Positions 40,498-52,702 are shown, numbered from the stretch's first letter. The stretch is DNA of 64,000 bases from Serripes groenlandicus (GCA_031761405.1 JASEVX010000007.1:44284411-44348410), one strand, 5' to 3'. The notes: generated by a model not told the origin, from the sequence alone. Made by a program: numbers and translations.

Positions 40498-40566
40498 TAT
40501 ACTGTAGTTTAATGGTAAAACACCTTGTCTAACAAGAGTTCTGAGTTCAAATCTCAGCAGGTACAT
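40498..40566 (+). tRNA. tRNA-like sequence, probably a pseudogene
   Basis: A D-arm-like TAGTTTAATGGTAAAAC, an anticodon-like hairpin CTTGTCTAACAAG and a good T-arm, CTGAG-TTCAAAT-CTCAG, occur in order. The acceptor stem pairs poorly (about three pairs near the body) and the anticodon stem is short, so the anticodon cannot be assigned with confidence. It may be a decayed tRNA gene or the head of a SINE. Confidence 0.4.
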
Positions 40567-40569
40567 GTT

Positions 40570-41700
40570 TTGAAAGAAGGAACTAAACTAAACAATTTAT
40601 ACATAAAACAATTATGTTGTGGGGAGTTGTCTTAGCCTTTAACACTTATTACATTTTTATCCAGGCTTCTAGTGAAACTATTGTACTCCCTGTACCCTTT
40701 TCAAAAGCTTTTATAATTGAGCAGTAACAATTAAAAAAAGGAACAGTTATCAACAGTGATAACTCTGAGAATCTGTACATGTTCAAGGTCTGATCAGATC
40801 TTTCACTATCCATTTTTTTTTTCAAACAACAAATTTCATATACATGTATACATAATTAGTTGTTGACACTAAGTCTGGTACTTATTAACAAATAACCTGA
40901 TGCTGTTTCATGTTTTACAAATTAAAAACCAGAAAAGGAGATAGGGGTTCAAAGTGAAAATGTTGTTGAATAGGAACGTATTGTTCATTTTGGATATATG
41001 TTCATTTTGGATCAATTACACCATTCCGACAATGTATTCAGATTAGTCACAGAAATCAAGTAATTCACATCAGGCAAGGGGCTAAACTTTACCTTTTCCT
41101 ACATACATCATTAAATATGGGACTTTTGAAAATATTTGTCAAAAATGACAGTTTTCTCAATCTGTAATGCATAGTGTTCTCATCTTAAATTGTCTCAAGA
41201 TTATACATTCAGCCAGATCATGCAAAATTAGCCATCTGCCTTGGAAGATTGTTGTGTGGGGTATTTTAGTATTCTAGAAAGCCAGGGGGAAATGTTAGGT
41301 GAACTGAAGTACCATTGAAAGTAATGTTAAGCTCAAGTCATTCAATCAACCATGGTACTATTAAAGAGTCAGTTTCCAATTATATATTACTAGCTTACAA
41401 ATAACTGGCATTTGTAAAAATAAATCAGAACATTCTTCAATGCCTTCAAGTGTTGTTTTCCATCAACATCCTTGAAAATCTTACAGTCTGTTACAATCCT
41501 GACCTAATAAAAAATGAAACAGATATTTACAAATTAAACTTAAATGCATGATAAGTTTAGGTTTTTTCAATATGTTTTTCAAATTCATTTTTGTAACTTT
41601 CTACAATTTGCCTTTTAATTTGTTTCTTGTTGGGGGACTGACAGTGCTTACTTAATTGTTCTTGCTTTCACACGACGTAGGCTTTGCCTATTAACATATT
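40570..41700. other. No feature recognised
   Basis: A+T-rich sequence with no open frame, repeat or motif that I can support. Confidence 0.4.
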
Positions 41701-41709
41701 ATGCAATAA

Positions 41710-42822
41710 TACGGAAAAAAACCCATAAATGTGTTTTTTTCGCTTATAGGTAACAGGTGTGAGTTTTTTTTTTTTTTTTTTTTTTTCAATAACCAATGAA
41801 GCTTTCTGAAATGAAACTGGAAAAATCCATGGGGGCCGCCATTTTGGATATGTATAAAAAGCAGACGTAAAACACAGATTGAAAATTATTGTCGGCTTTT
41901 TAATCATTTTTTTAAAATCGGTATTTTGGGTATGTATAAAATGAGCAGAAAAACACGGATTGAAAATTATTGTCGTCTTTTTAATCATTTTTTTTAAAAT
42001 CGATATTTAAGATCATTAAAGTGCATTGTTATGTGGGAATTAACATTTGTACAAAAAGTTAAAAATAAATGGCAATCTGTAAGAAATATGTTTTCCCGTT
42101 CGTCAAAAAAATTACAGCATTAGCCTTCTACGCCGGAAACTAAATTTTGACAGAAGGACGTGACGTCATTTCCGTTACACTTCATCTTGGCGTAACGTCA
42201 ATGGAGCGACGTCGTTTCCCTCAAAAAAGTGGTATCAACATGAAAGACCCCAAATTCCTATGTACATGAGCTATTGACTCACTTATTCAAAGTATAATTA
42301 TTTATCAAACATTGTGGCAAAAGGATAACTTTCTCATAAGGAGCAATTGTTCTTGTGGCGACAATCTTTTCCTAAATCGTCTGTTGCATAGGCCTCAGAA
42401 ACCGTCTCTAATAGGGAAACGGTTTAGCAGAAATGTGACTCCTTACATAATTTGTTCCAGTCATATTGACTGGTTGAAAAGGGCATTCGCCAGGTGGCTG
42501 ATGTATTTGCTTCTTTACCATAATGCAGGTGATCGATTAAGGATCATCTTGGCCCTCATGTTTTAACCTCGTTCATTATAAATGTATTCCTTGTTTTTCT
42601 GAAAGTCTTTACTTTATTATTTCTGTTCAAATAATAGACAACAGCAATACGAATTCCAAATATGTTTTGATAATGCAAGAAACATGACATTAACATTATT
42701 ATTGTCTAGTCAATTACTTATAAATCCCTTTTTATGGCCAAAGTATGCTCTTTAATTTTTGTTTATAATTATCTTGCGTTTTTTTCGTAAATAAGTAGCA
42801 CCTATAGATATATTATTTGCAA
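41710..42822. repeat. 1.1-kb dispersed repeat, copy 1
   Basis: Nearly collinear with 49948-51027: shared blocks include GAAACTGGAAAAATCCATGG, GGGGCCGCCATTTTGGATAT, GTTCCAGTCATATTGACTGG and GATCGATTAAGGATCATCTT. An open frame at 42312-42566 (MWQKDNFLIRSNC...) is conserved in the other copy only in its first part, so it is probably not a protein. A run of 24 T lies at about 41763-41786. Element class unknown. Confidence 0.85.
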
Positions 42823-43079
42823 TGCGATGTGATTTAGCACTCGTGTGACCGTATGTGAATGGGCCCTGTCTTTTTCTTGAATATAGTGATCTAAGCCGAA
42901 CCAATGGTATGGTTGGATCAAATGCCACAACAACCTAGGATCGGGCTACTCTTGAACGTTTGCGAGGCGGAACGAAAGTGGAATACGCACATTTGCGATC
43001 CATTTGAGTATCACACTGGTGTTCTTTCTCTCAAATGAATGTTTATATATACAATTTAGTTGAATCTCTTAGGGGCCAA

Positions 43080-44205
43080 TCTGTCTAAGTATTTGTATGG
43101 TTATCTGTCTATGTATGTATATCATCATGAGTGTATGTCTATCGTCATGAATGTATGTCTATCATCATATGTGTGTCTATTATTATGTATGTCTATCACT
43201 ATGTATTTCTATCTGTGTTTATTCATGTGTCTCTGAATGTATGCCTATCTGAATGTATGTCTATCTGAGCGTATATCTATCTGTATGTATGTCTTTTTGT
43301 TTATGTAGATATGTATGTCCGTCTATCTGTCCGTTTGTCTGAATGCAAGTATATCCATGTGTATGTAAGTCTGTATGTGTATCTGTCTACGCGTTTGCAA
43401 GTCTATCTGTATGTGTATGCCTATCAGCATGAGTGTCTATCAGTATGTATGTATGTTTGTCTATCCCTATTTATGTATATCTGCATCTATTATTGTGTCT
43501 CTGAATGTAAGCATATCTGAATTTATGTACATCTGCATCTGTCTCTATGTTTATGTGTGCATGCATGTCCGTCTATCTCTCCGTTTACCTATTGGTGTAA
43601 CCGTCAATCTGCCCTGGTGTCTGTATGTATGTATATTCATGTGAAGTTCAATCTGTAAGCATATCTGGCTATGTGCCTGTATGTCTATCTGTCTATGTAT
43701 GCTTATCATCATGTATGTCTATCACTATGTATGTGTATCTGCATTTATCCACGTGTCTCTGAATATGTGCCTATATGAATTTATGTCTATCTGAGTGTAT
43801 GTCTTTCTGTATTTATGTCTCTATGTTTATGTATATATGTATGTCCATCTATCTCTCCGTGCATCTGTTGGCGTAACTTTCAATCTGCCTGTTTGTCTGT
43901 ATGCATGTACATCTATGTGTGAGGTTCAATCCGTATGTTTATCTGTCTACGCATTTGTAAGTCTATATGTCTATGTATTTGTATGTATATCTGTCTATGT
44001 ATGCCTATCATCATGTATGTCTATCATCATGTCTCTATCAGTGTGTGTGTCTATCCCTATGTATGTATATCTGCATTTACTCATTTGTCTCTGAATGTGT
44101 GCCTATACGAATATATGTCTATCTGTATGATTGTCTTTATGTTTGTGTATATATGTATGTCCGTCTATGTCTGTCTGCCTGCCTGCCTGCTTATGTGTCT
44201 GTATG
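43080..44205. repeat. Degenerate TCTATCTGTATGTATG simple-repeat tract
   Basis: Over 1.1 kb of irregular TCTG/TATG/TATC tetranucleotide-derived repeats. Long overlapping open frames rich in Cys, Tyr, Val and Ile occur in all plus frames and are products of the repeat. Confidence 0.9.
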
Positions 44206-44430
44206 TCACTTATTGGGTACTGTCTATATCCTAAATGCCAACCCACCGCCCTTATAAGACACTTTGATAAGTGTTTTTGTTTTATAATTTTCTAATGGGT
44301 ATCTAATTAGCATATTAATGCTATTTATTCCGTAAAAGTGTGATAATTACGGAATAAACCGTACCCTTGTTGGGTAGTACCCAATAAGAAAACATCAAAG
44401 GAAAGAACCCAATAACCGTGCATTCGTAGG

Positions 44431-44489
44431 CATGTCTGTCTGTCTGTCGGTCAGTCTGTCTATATGTGTATGTATGCGTGCGTGCCTGT

Positions 44490-44523
<34 letters not shown>

Positions 44524-44534
44524 GTGTGTGTGTA
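44431..44534. repeat. (TCTG)n and (GT)n microsatellites
   Basis: TGTCTGTCTGTCTGTCGG followed by a long GT run (about 44491-44534). Confidence 0.9.
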
Positions 44535-44675
44535 AGACTAAGTCAAATACTCTAAATGTAATCCGCGGGCATCTTGTCATCAGCATATTGTGCTTAAACA
44601 AAACACCTTTTGACTGTCGTCTGTTTTTATTTAGGATTGTGAATCACTTGACTGTTAGGGTAGGCCTTACGATTG

Positions 44676-44895
44676 ATTAGTTAATTGGGTTGGGTTTAAG
44701 GCCGTTTTCAACGGTATAACATTCATATCACGCGGCCAGTTCACCTAACGTGTGTTACCAGGCCTTCTCGCACAAGTACTCCACACACCATTCTTCCCAG
44801 GCAACTGGCGATTCCCATATAGACTGTTTAGCCTATTGGTGACAGACGAATAACACTAGTCACAGTGACTTGTGTCAATCATCGCAAAGAATGGA
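44676..44895 (-). mobile_element. tRNA-derived SINE lacking its head
   Basis: AATTGGGTTGGGTTTAAGGC, CGTTTTCAACGGTATAAC, ATCACGCGGCCAGTTCACCT and TAACACTAGTCACAGTGACT match the body of the 45745 copy; the sequence breaks off before the tRNA-like part. Confidence 0.72.
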
Positions 44896-44940
44896 TGGCA
44901 GTTTCTAAGGTATTTAAAAGGTTTTTCTAAAATCTAACCT

Positions 44941-45110
44941 GCCGAGCCGAAATAGCTCAATCGGTAACGACGAGGGCCAGTAGTCTATTGGACTTAGGGG
45001 GTCGTTAGGTAGAATCCCGGCTTGGCCATTCATTCTTTTTGATTATTAACAAAAGTCGTTGTGACTAGCGTCATTCGTTCTCCCCCTGTTAATCCTTATG
45101 TTGACGACTT
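44941..45110 (+). mobile_element. tRNA-derived SINE, plus orientation, head and part of body
   Basis: Head with an A-box-like ATAGCTCAATCGGTAAC and a B-box-like GGTAGAATCCCGG, then a body that is the reverse complement of the 45745 copy (AAAAGTCGTTGTGACTAGCG, TCATTCGTTCTCCC). It breaks off after about 170 bp. Confidence 0.65.
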
Positions 45111-45404
45111 CTCCTAATGGTTACTCTATATTACTAGTTAGACGAGTTTGTAGGTAGACGACTTCTCCTGCACCCGTCTCTAGCACAGGTTCGACTGTAA
45201 AGCTATGAAGGTCAGTCACACTTGTGTTAGCGGTCACCAATGCTAAGCAGACATTTGTATTAAGCAGCCACTTGAAAATTAACCAAAACGGCATTTGCTG
45301 CTTTATTTGGCTTGTATATAGTATTCACCTAAGGTCAATAGCAAAAGTTTGACACCCTGTGGCTGCTTAAGGCAAGTTTGATTTTACATGTATCTTCATC
45401 AATT

Positions 45405-45588
45405 TTAACCCTTTCCAACATTAAACAAATAGACGGATGAAAACTTTGAAAACATCTTTTAGCAAATATATGAATAAACCTCATTTAAATGAAAGTATTT
45501 TAATTGATTAGAATTTGAAATCAGTGTGGTCTTTTGTCATAGTCTTCTACAGAGGCGTCGAAATGCATCGGTTTGAGGGAAAGGGGGA
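45405..45588. mobile_element. TTAA-type MITE, diverged copy
   Basis: Starts TTAACCCTTTCCAACATTAA and ends GTCGAAATGCATCGGTTTGA+GGGAAAGG; the right TTAA is lost. Confidence 0.6.
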
Positions 45589-45732
45589 TTACAATCGTAT
45601 CAGTTCTCACTCTATGTTTATTTAAATGAAAGAAACAACAGCAGAAAATGGTTCTCTTTGGGTGCTTTCCATGTTTTTGTATTTGTTGAAAGAAAAGGCC
45701 CAAAGAGATACCCTTTTCATAAAACAATTGAT

Positions 45733-46025
45733 TGATTGATTGATTGGGGTTTAACGCCGTTTTTAAAAATTTCTCAATTATATCACGGCGGCCAGTTCAC
45801 CTACTCATGCATTTCCTGGTTTTCTCACACCAGTACTCCACACAACTGTCTTCTCAATCAACTGGCTGCTTTTCATAGACTTAGCCCATTGCTGGAAGAC
45901 GAATGACGCATGTCACATTGACTTTTGTCAATCGTCGGAAAGAAAATTGGCCGCGCCGGGATTCGAACTCACAACCCCTGGATTGGCAGCCCGCATCGCT
46001 ACCGACTGAGCTACCGGGGCTCGGC
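45733..46025 (-). mobile_element. tRNA-derived SINE, best-preserved copy of family 1
   Basis: On the minus strand: tRNA-like head GGTAGCTCAGTCGGTAGCG (A box) and GAGTTCGAATCCCGG (B box), a body with AAAGTCAATGTGACATGCGT and CAGCCAGTTGATTGAGAAGA, and a tail of CAATC repeats (plus strand GATTGATTGATTGATTG). Other copies or pieces lie at 461, 5552, 8875, 44676 and 44941. Confidence 0.85.
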
Positions 46026-46126
46026 TTTCATAAAACTAGCCGGATCACTAACCTGAAATATTCATACCTATCATTTTGGTTAGAGAATGAATGAGTTGGG
46101 TTTTACAGCACTGCAACACAAAGATT

Positions 46127-46127
46127 T

Positions 46128-46167
<40 letters not shown>

Positions 46168-46195
46168 GGTGTGTGTGTGTGTGTGTGTGTGTGTG
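46127..46195. repeat. (AT)n(GT)n compound microsatellite
   Basis: AT run followed by a GT run of about 46 bp with one GG interruption. Confidence 0.92.
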
Positions 46196-46197
46196 CG

Positions 46198-46870
46198 TAA
46201 AACAGGTGACCCCTGAAAGGCACCAATTTTGACCCCAATGGTATATATTGAACATTGTTCGTAGAGGACCATGAGATAATACTTCACACCAAATAGCTAA
46301 GCTCTAGGCATTTACGATGTTTAAGCTTGTTTTGCCTATATATATCTTTGTAAAACAGCTGAACCTCGGGCAGGGGCCAACGTTTGACCTCAGGGTCATA
46401 TATAGATCAATCTTGTGAGAGGACCTCGAGACAATACTACTCACCAAATATCTAAGCTCTCCAGGGTGGTGTCAACTTTTTTACATAGAATCATCATTTG
46501 AACAATCTTCGGATAGGACCACTAGACAATACTACACACCAAATATCTAAGCTCTATGCCTTTCTAGACAGACAAGATTTTCAAAGTGTTCCGCTATATA
46601 TCCTTATGTAAAACAGGTGACATCCGGGACGGGGCCATTTAAACACCCTTTGTATAGGACCACTAGAAAATGCTACCCACCAAATATCTAAGTTCTTCAT
46701 GGCATTAATTTCTTTGAATAAATTTGAAATGGGATGATCACCCTACATCATTCCTACCATGTTTAGTCAAATCTAAACAGCGGTTTAGGAGGAGATTTCA
46801 TTTAAAGAAAGTCTCGACAACGGACATCAGGCCATCACAATGAACACCTCGTGCTCAGGTGAGCTAAAAA
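46198..46870 (+). mobile_element. Tandem-repeat element ending GAGCTAAAA
   Basis: Three to four degenerate units contain CACACCAAATATCTAAGCTC and TATAGGACCACTAGA. The end is ACCTCGTGCTCAGGTGAGCT+AAAA, as in the 59228 element. The left end is replaced by the microsatellite. Confidence 0.6.
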
Positions 46871-47189
46871 CACATGTACATCAGAATAATATTTATCTTT
46901 GCGAAAAGGGCAGGGTCATTTTGTAATCGATATCATCAATCTTACGTTTTTCCGATGGATTAATCAGAACAAATGAGTGGAATATATCCTGATGTGCATA
47001 CTATTTCAAATTAACGACTTACTTTAGAAAATAAAAGTAATTTGTCAAGCTTTCATGAACATGTACATAGTTTGATCGATGTCATATATATGTGTAAATT
47101 AATGATATACTAACTGAATAAGCGAAGAAAAATTGCAGCGGATCCCTTTCAGGAAAGGTCAACGTTCGTATAAATAAATACATGTATAA

Positions 47190-47905
47190 ACTAAGTCGCC
47201 TCTCTGACCTTGATTTTTTCCCAATGATCCAAAACGAGATATTCAGCGGAAAACGTTGTGTTTTCCGCGGCCCATGTGAACTTGATCTTCGACCCGCTGA
47301 CACCAAACATAGTAGAGGTCATTCACTAATGGAGTCTTGTGAAGTTTGAAAACTCTCTAATAAAGGGTTCTTGAGCAGACACCGACTTAACATTTACAGT
47401 CACTGTTACCTTGGCATTTGACCCGATGTACAGTTACATGTATGGTAATCTTCTCATGGAGTCGGATGATCCTATGAAGCTTGCAGACTCTCTGTCGAGG
47501 GGTTCTTGATGTATCGAGTGAAAACATATTTGACATTTACAAGTCCCTGTGACCTTGATCTTTGATATAGTAACCCAAAAAGTTGTGAAATTTGAAGACT
47601 ATGGTTCAAAGTGTCCTCGAGATATTGGGTTTGACATTTGGGTGCCATGACTTAACTTCATTTAAGCTTTTGACCCGGGTTCACATTCTCAGAGTCCAAT
47701 CATGCTTTAGATTTTAAATACTCGAGGTCAGAGGTTTTTTGAGCAGAAACGTATTTGACCTTTACCCAGTGACCTACAAAACAAAAGGGATCACCAATCC
47801 TATTAGGTTTGAAGACTCTTAGTTCTATTGAACTCCTGTTTTTGAGCAGTAACATAAGTGTGATGGACTGATAGCCAGAGCAATGTCTGCCCCAGGGTGG
47901 GGATA
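47190..47905. repeat. Degenerate ~150-bp tandem repeat
   Basis: Loose repeats of TGTGACCTTGATCTTTGA, GAAGTTTGAAGACTCT and GGGTTCTTGAGCAG. The end GATAGCCAGAGCAATGTCTG+CCCC resembles other bivalve tandem-repeat elements. No coding potential. Confidence 0.55.
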
Positions 47906-48074
47906 CACATAAACAGTCCGATCTGTGCTAAAGAGCACCTTGGAATAGCAAATTTTCTGTTTATAGCAACCACACATTAATTTTGTGTTTTTTCCCCATT
48001 TACTAATCGTCTACATACATGACCCTGCAAATAAAGACCACCTGAGCACAAAGACCAGATAGTTATGTTCTCAT

Positions 48075-48378
48075 GGGTGCTTTTTATACACAGGTTCCAC
48101 TATATGTACATACACATTCGGGTTCCCATGGGTGGTCTTCATAGACAGGTTCCACTATATGTACATACACGTTCGGGTTCCCATGGGTGGTCTTCATACA
48201 CAGGTTCCACTATATGTACATACACGTTCGGGTTCCCATGGGTGGTCTTCATACACAGGTTCCACTATATGTACATACACGTTCGGGTTCCCATGGGTGG
48301 TCTTCATACACAGGATCCACTATATGTACATACACATTCGGGTTCCCATGGGTGGTCTTCATACACAGGTTCCACGGT
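48075..48378. repeat. Five to six tandem 55-bp units
   Basis: The unit GGTTCCCATGGGTGGTCTTC + ATACACAGGTTCCACTATAT + GTACATACACGTTCG repeats with a 55-bp period (starts 48121, 48176, 48231 ...), nearly identical. Because 55 is not a multiple of three, open frames run through it in all three plus frames. Confidence 0.93.
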
Positions 48379-48815
48379 TAATGTTGCGTATCTTTGTACC
48401 TTTTAATTATTTTTAGTAATTTTTTGTGCAAAACGTTGTCCACACCAGGAAATTTATCAAAGATGATGATTCCGATCCGAAAATGTTTTTAATATTTTTT
48501 AAGGTTATTCGAGGCGACCTCAATGGTAAACACGAAAGATACTGACCAGTTTACACGCATGCTGGTCAGTTTTACCACAGACGGTGTGGTGCGACTCAGT
48601 TAATATGGAATTTAAACAAGTACAAACAAACACTACAAATTCTTACATTTAATTCATAATTATCATAAATTCGTCTTTCACTCATAACTTTACACAACCG
48701 AGTATTTAAAGATAACACCTTATACCCGTGTTCTAAGACTCCCTCACTACGCTGGACAACCAGAGCTTTTCTGGTATTGTTTGAACCATCTGTCAGACAA
48801 CTAGATAAGGGAGAG

Positions 48816-49042
48816 TAACCGTTTCCCTCATATAGACGCTTCCTGACGCCGCTGCAGCAGACGGCATTTTCAAAAAATAGTGACAATAGAAGAAATTGCT
48901 CAAAACGAGCAATTTTTACTTTTGCCACAATGTTTTCCACTTTTAGTCCTAGGTTATCCATTCAATTATAGAAATTTTCTATTTTTTGACAAAATATGTT
49001 CAAAGTCGTCTGCTGCAGTTGTCCTATGAGGGGAAGGGGTAA
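48816..49042 (-). mobile_element. TTAA-type palindromic MITE
   Basis: TAACCGTTTCCCTCATATAG ... TATGAGGGGAAGGGGTAAA; centre AGAAATTGCTCAAAACGAGC. Both TTAA ends slightly mutated. Confidence 0.82.
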
Positions 49043-49077
49043 ACAGGTCTTGCTTCCTAGATATCTGTTAGAACTCA

Positions 49078-49300
49078 TTAACCCTTTCCCTCATACGGCA
49101 ATTCTGCAGCAGGCGACATATTTTGTCAAAAAATAGAACATTTCTATAATTGAATGGATAACCTATGACTAAAAGTGGAAAACATTGTGGTCAAAGGAGA
49201 AATTGGTCACTTTGAGTAATTTCTTCTTTTGTCACTATGTTTTCAAAAAGCTGTCTGCTGCAGAGGCGTCAGAAAGCGTCTATATGAGGGAAAGGGTTAA
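49078..49300 (+). mobile_element. TTAA-type palindromic MITE, clean copy
   Basis: Flanked by TTAA, termini CCCTTTCCCTCATA and its inverse. Contains TCTGCAGCAGGCGACAT near the left and CTGCTGCAGAGGCGTCAGAA near the right. TTAA duplication and CCC ends are piggyBac-like; no transposase inside. Confidence 0.88.
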
Positions 49301-49759
49301 AACCTTTATTGTAGGTACTCGAAAGAAAAGTCTCACAGACTATTTTGAGTACCCACAACATAGGCTTTGAAGGTCAAATAAGGATTTTCGATCAAATAAA
49401 ACGCCCTTTATCTAGAGCTCTGCGTGCTAAACCCTGCGTATGATTTATTTAACCATTTTCTTTCCTCATACAGAATTGTGTAATGCATCTGCAGTCAACA
49501 TGTTTTTAAAACATTGTGAGAAAAAAACCATATGAATTGCTCGTGCTAAGCAACTGTTTATTTATATATTGTAAACCCAATTCATACAAATATCCTGATG
49601 TTTTCCAATTGCCTTGAACCTAAAACATAACATCAGTGGAGTCACACAAAAAGCAACCTTCTGCATCTTGCATAGACTTTCCATAGCCTGCTGCCATGTT
49701 CAAAGTGCAACAGAACTCCCAATTTCACCATCCTCGGTACCCAGGCTTTTCATAAAATA

Positions 49760-49947
49760 TATGATACCCTGGGCAAATTGGCTGTAAAAATCTCGTACTC
49801 ATGAATAATTTATGAGGTGAAATGCAGCCGCTTGATTGGCCGCATGACACAAACCTCATGCTATACGAAAATTACAGTGTTGTTACGGAAGAAATCGTGG
49901 TGCATGCTTTACGAAGTTTTGCTAGCCAATTTGCCCAGGGTATCATA
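49760..49947. mobile_element. 188-bp MITE with perfect 24-bp arms
   Basis: TATGATACCCTGGGCAAATT+GGCT at 49760-49783, exact inverse at 49924-49947. It abuts copy 2 of the 1.1-kb repeat with no gap. Confidence 0.88.
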
Positions 49948-51027
49948 CGAAAAAAACCCATGAATGGGTTTTTTCGCTTATAGTTAACCCATGAAGCTTT
50001 CTGAAATGAAACTGGAAAAATCCATGGGGGCCGCCATTTTGGATATGTATAAAAAGCAGACGTAAAACACAGATTGAAAATTATTGTCGTCTTTTTAATA
50101 TTTTTTTTTTAAATCGGTATTTTGGGTATGTATAAAACGTGCAGAAAAACACGGATTAAAAATTATTGTCGTCTTTTTAATCATTTTTTTTAAATAGGTA
50201 TTTAAGATCATTATGTGGGAATAAACATTTGTACGAAAAGTTAAAAATAAATGGAAATCTGTAAGAAATATGTTTTCCCGTTCGTCAAAAAAAACGACAG
50301 CATTAGCCTTCTACGCCCGAACCTAAATTTTGACTGTATCGTAGCCAAAGAAGGACGTGAAGTCATTTCCGTTACACTTCATATTGGCGTAACGTCAATG
50401 GAGCGACGTCGTTTCCCGAAAAAAAAGTGGTATCAACATGAAAGACCCCAAATTCCTATACATGAGCTATTGACTCACTCATTCAAAGTATAATTATTTA
50501 TCAAACATTGTGGCAAAAGGACAACTTTCTCATAAGGAGCAATTGTTCTTTTGGTGACAATCTTTTCCTAAATCGTCCGTTGCACAGGCCTCAGAAACCG
50601 TCTCTAATAGGGAAAGGGTTTAGCAGAAATGTGACCCCTTACATAATTTGTTCCAGTCATATTGACTGGTTGAAAAAGGTAGTCGCCAGGTGGCATCAGA
50701 AAAGGGCTGATCTATATGCTTCTTTACCATAATGTAGGTGATCGATTAAGGATCATCTTGGCTCTCATGTTTTAACCTCGTTCATAATAAATGTATTCTT
50801 TGATTTTCTGAAAGTCTTTACTTTATTATTTTCTGTTCGTAATAATAGACGACAGCAATACGAATTCCAAATATGTTTTGATAATGTACGAAACATGACA
50901 ATAACATTATTATTGTCTAGTCAATTACTTATAAATCCCTTTTTTATGGCCAAAGTATGCTCTTTAAATTTTGTTTATAATTATCTTGCGTTTTTTCGAA
51001 AATAGCACCTATTGATATATTATGGTT
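49948..51027. repeat. 1.1-kb dispersed repeat, copy 2
   Basis: Collinear with 41710-42822, differing mainly by small indels and the poly-T run. The left end forms a short palindrome (AAAAAACCCATGAATGGG+TTTTTT). Confidence 0.85.
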
Positions 51028-51084
51028 TATGAATAGCCTAGGTACCGAGGATGAATTTCACAGGACTGGTCTCATATTGATTCA

Positions 51085-51314
51085 TTAACCCTTTCCCTCA
51101 TACGGCAATTCTGCAGCAGACGACATTGAACGTTTTTTGTAAAAACTTAGAAAATCTCCATAATTGAATGGATAACCAATGACTAAAAGTGGAAAACATT
51201 GTGGCAAAAGGAGAAATTGCACGTTGTGTGCAATTTCTTCTTTTGTCAGTATGTTTTCAAAAAGCCGTCTGCTGCAGAGGCATCCGAAAGCGTTTACATG
51301 AGGGAAAGGGTTAA
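51085..51314 (+). mobile_element. TTAA-type palindromic MITE
   Basis: TTAA at both ends; centre GAAATTGCACGTTGTGTGCA+ATTTC is a strong hairpin. Its right TTAA is also the left TTAA of the next element. Confidence 0.88.
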
Positions 51315-51541
51315 CCCTTTATTACATACAGTTGATGACACATATGTAGCAGACAACTTATGAAAACATTGTGGCAAGAGGAGAAGTTGCTCATGGCGAG
51401 AAATTTCTCATCTTGCCACAATATTTTCAACTCGATTTCTTTATTATACATTTGTCCTTTCATTAATAAGATTTTTACATATTTCTGCCTAGACGATTTC
51501 GGAGTCATCTGTTGCAGATTTAGTGTATGTTGGAAAGGGGT
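51311..51541. mobile_element. Second, diverged TTAA-type MITE sharing its TTAA
   Basis: TTAACCCTTTATTACATACA ... TAGTGTATGTTGGAAAGGGG, with GCTCATGGCGAGAAATTTCT in the middle. It belongs to a related subfamily with CATACA instead of CATACG after the terminal block. Confidence 0.72.
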
Positions 51542-51544
51542 GAA

Positions 51545-52700
51545 ATGTGTCTTAGCAGCCACTAATCCCTGTCCTTTAAGTGTATTAATTTACAAATGTA
51601 CATCAATATTAAACTTAACTACATTTTTCATTAACATTAGCCAATCTATACATTTGAACTCATTTACATAACTATTGCTTTCTGAATATAAAAACAGACT
51701 GGCAAAATTAATAGAACTGTATAAATTTAAAAAGCACATCACCCATGAAGACGGAACAATTTTGGGCAAACAAATCATCAACAAAGTCATGTGATGTCTA
51801 CTTAATTTAACAATTTACCTGATTATGTTAGTTTCACTCTCGTCTGCTTTAAAATCATCAATGGAAGAAATATATTTTGGGAATAGCAACTACAAATATG
51901 AAGTTATATTTAGCATTGAACTAAAACGGAATTTGCCAATTTTGAGTAATTACTCTTTTATCCACAATGTTTTCATAAATCATCTTGAACATGTTATTTG
52001 TCTTAAAACACATATTTGAGAATTCTTTAATTCAGTTATCCATAATTGTCAACAGATATGGAACCCCCACAGATACCCCCATCTCAAATACAGATGCATC
52101 ATTTAACCTCAATGTTTGCATCCCTATTCATGAAAATATACCCAACTTTAATAAGGATTTTAAATATTTTAAAATTGTATGTTATCTCTCGTTATATCAA
52201 TTTCATTGATTATAATCTTCAATGGCTTTTTGAAAACATGGTGACAAAAGAAGAAATTGCACAAAACGTGCAATTTCTTCTTTTGCCACAATGTTATCCA
52301 CTGTTTGAAACATCTTCAGCAAATAATACAAATAGTTGAACTTGCTCATGATGACCAATTTTACGTTCTGCCACTAGGTTTTCATATACACATTTATATA
52401 CATTTACTATATTTTCATTTATATAACTTTTCCATATTTTTGCCCAGATGTTTTCAAAACAATCTACTGCAGAAAATAAAATATTCTGTAATGCCAAACA
52501 TCCCTTACTGAATACAAAGTAGCACTAAATGACAAAACTAAAGTCACCTTGGAGACAGAACTTAATAAATTGGATTACATAAATGTATAGAAATTCACGT
52601 ATATACAATGGATTTACTTGTTGCTACTATGTTGATCATGAATAATAATAAAACCCTTTCCAACATGAATATGCATTTTGACACATCCGCAGCAGAAGAC
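51545..52700. other. No gene recognised
   Basis: A+T-rich. One MITE-like centre (GAAATTGCACAAAACGTGCA at about 52254) belongs to a decayed TTAA-type copy. Short open frames lack motifs. Confidence 0.45.
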
Positions 52701-52702
52701 AT

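Noticed and set aside
43300..44260. Several overlapping Cys/Tyr/Val-rich open frames of 69-99 residues
   Set aside because: They are translations of a degenerate TCTG/TATG simple-repeat tract, open in several frames at once.
42312..50732. Related open frames MWQKDNFLIRSNC at 42312 and 50508 as a conserved protein
   Set aside because: The similarity comes from the 1.1-kb repeat. The frames diverge after an indel and end differently, and no domain is visible.
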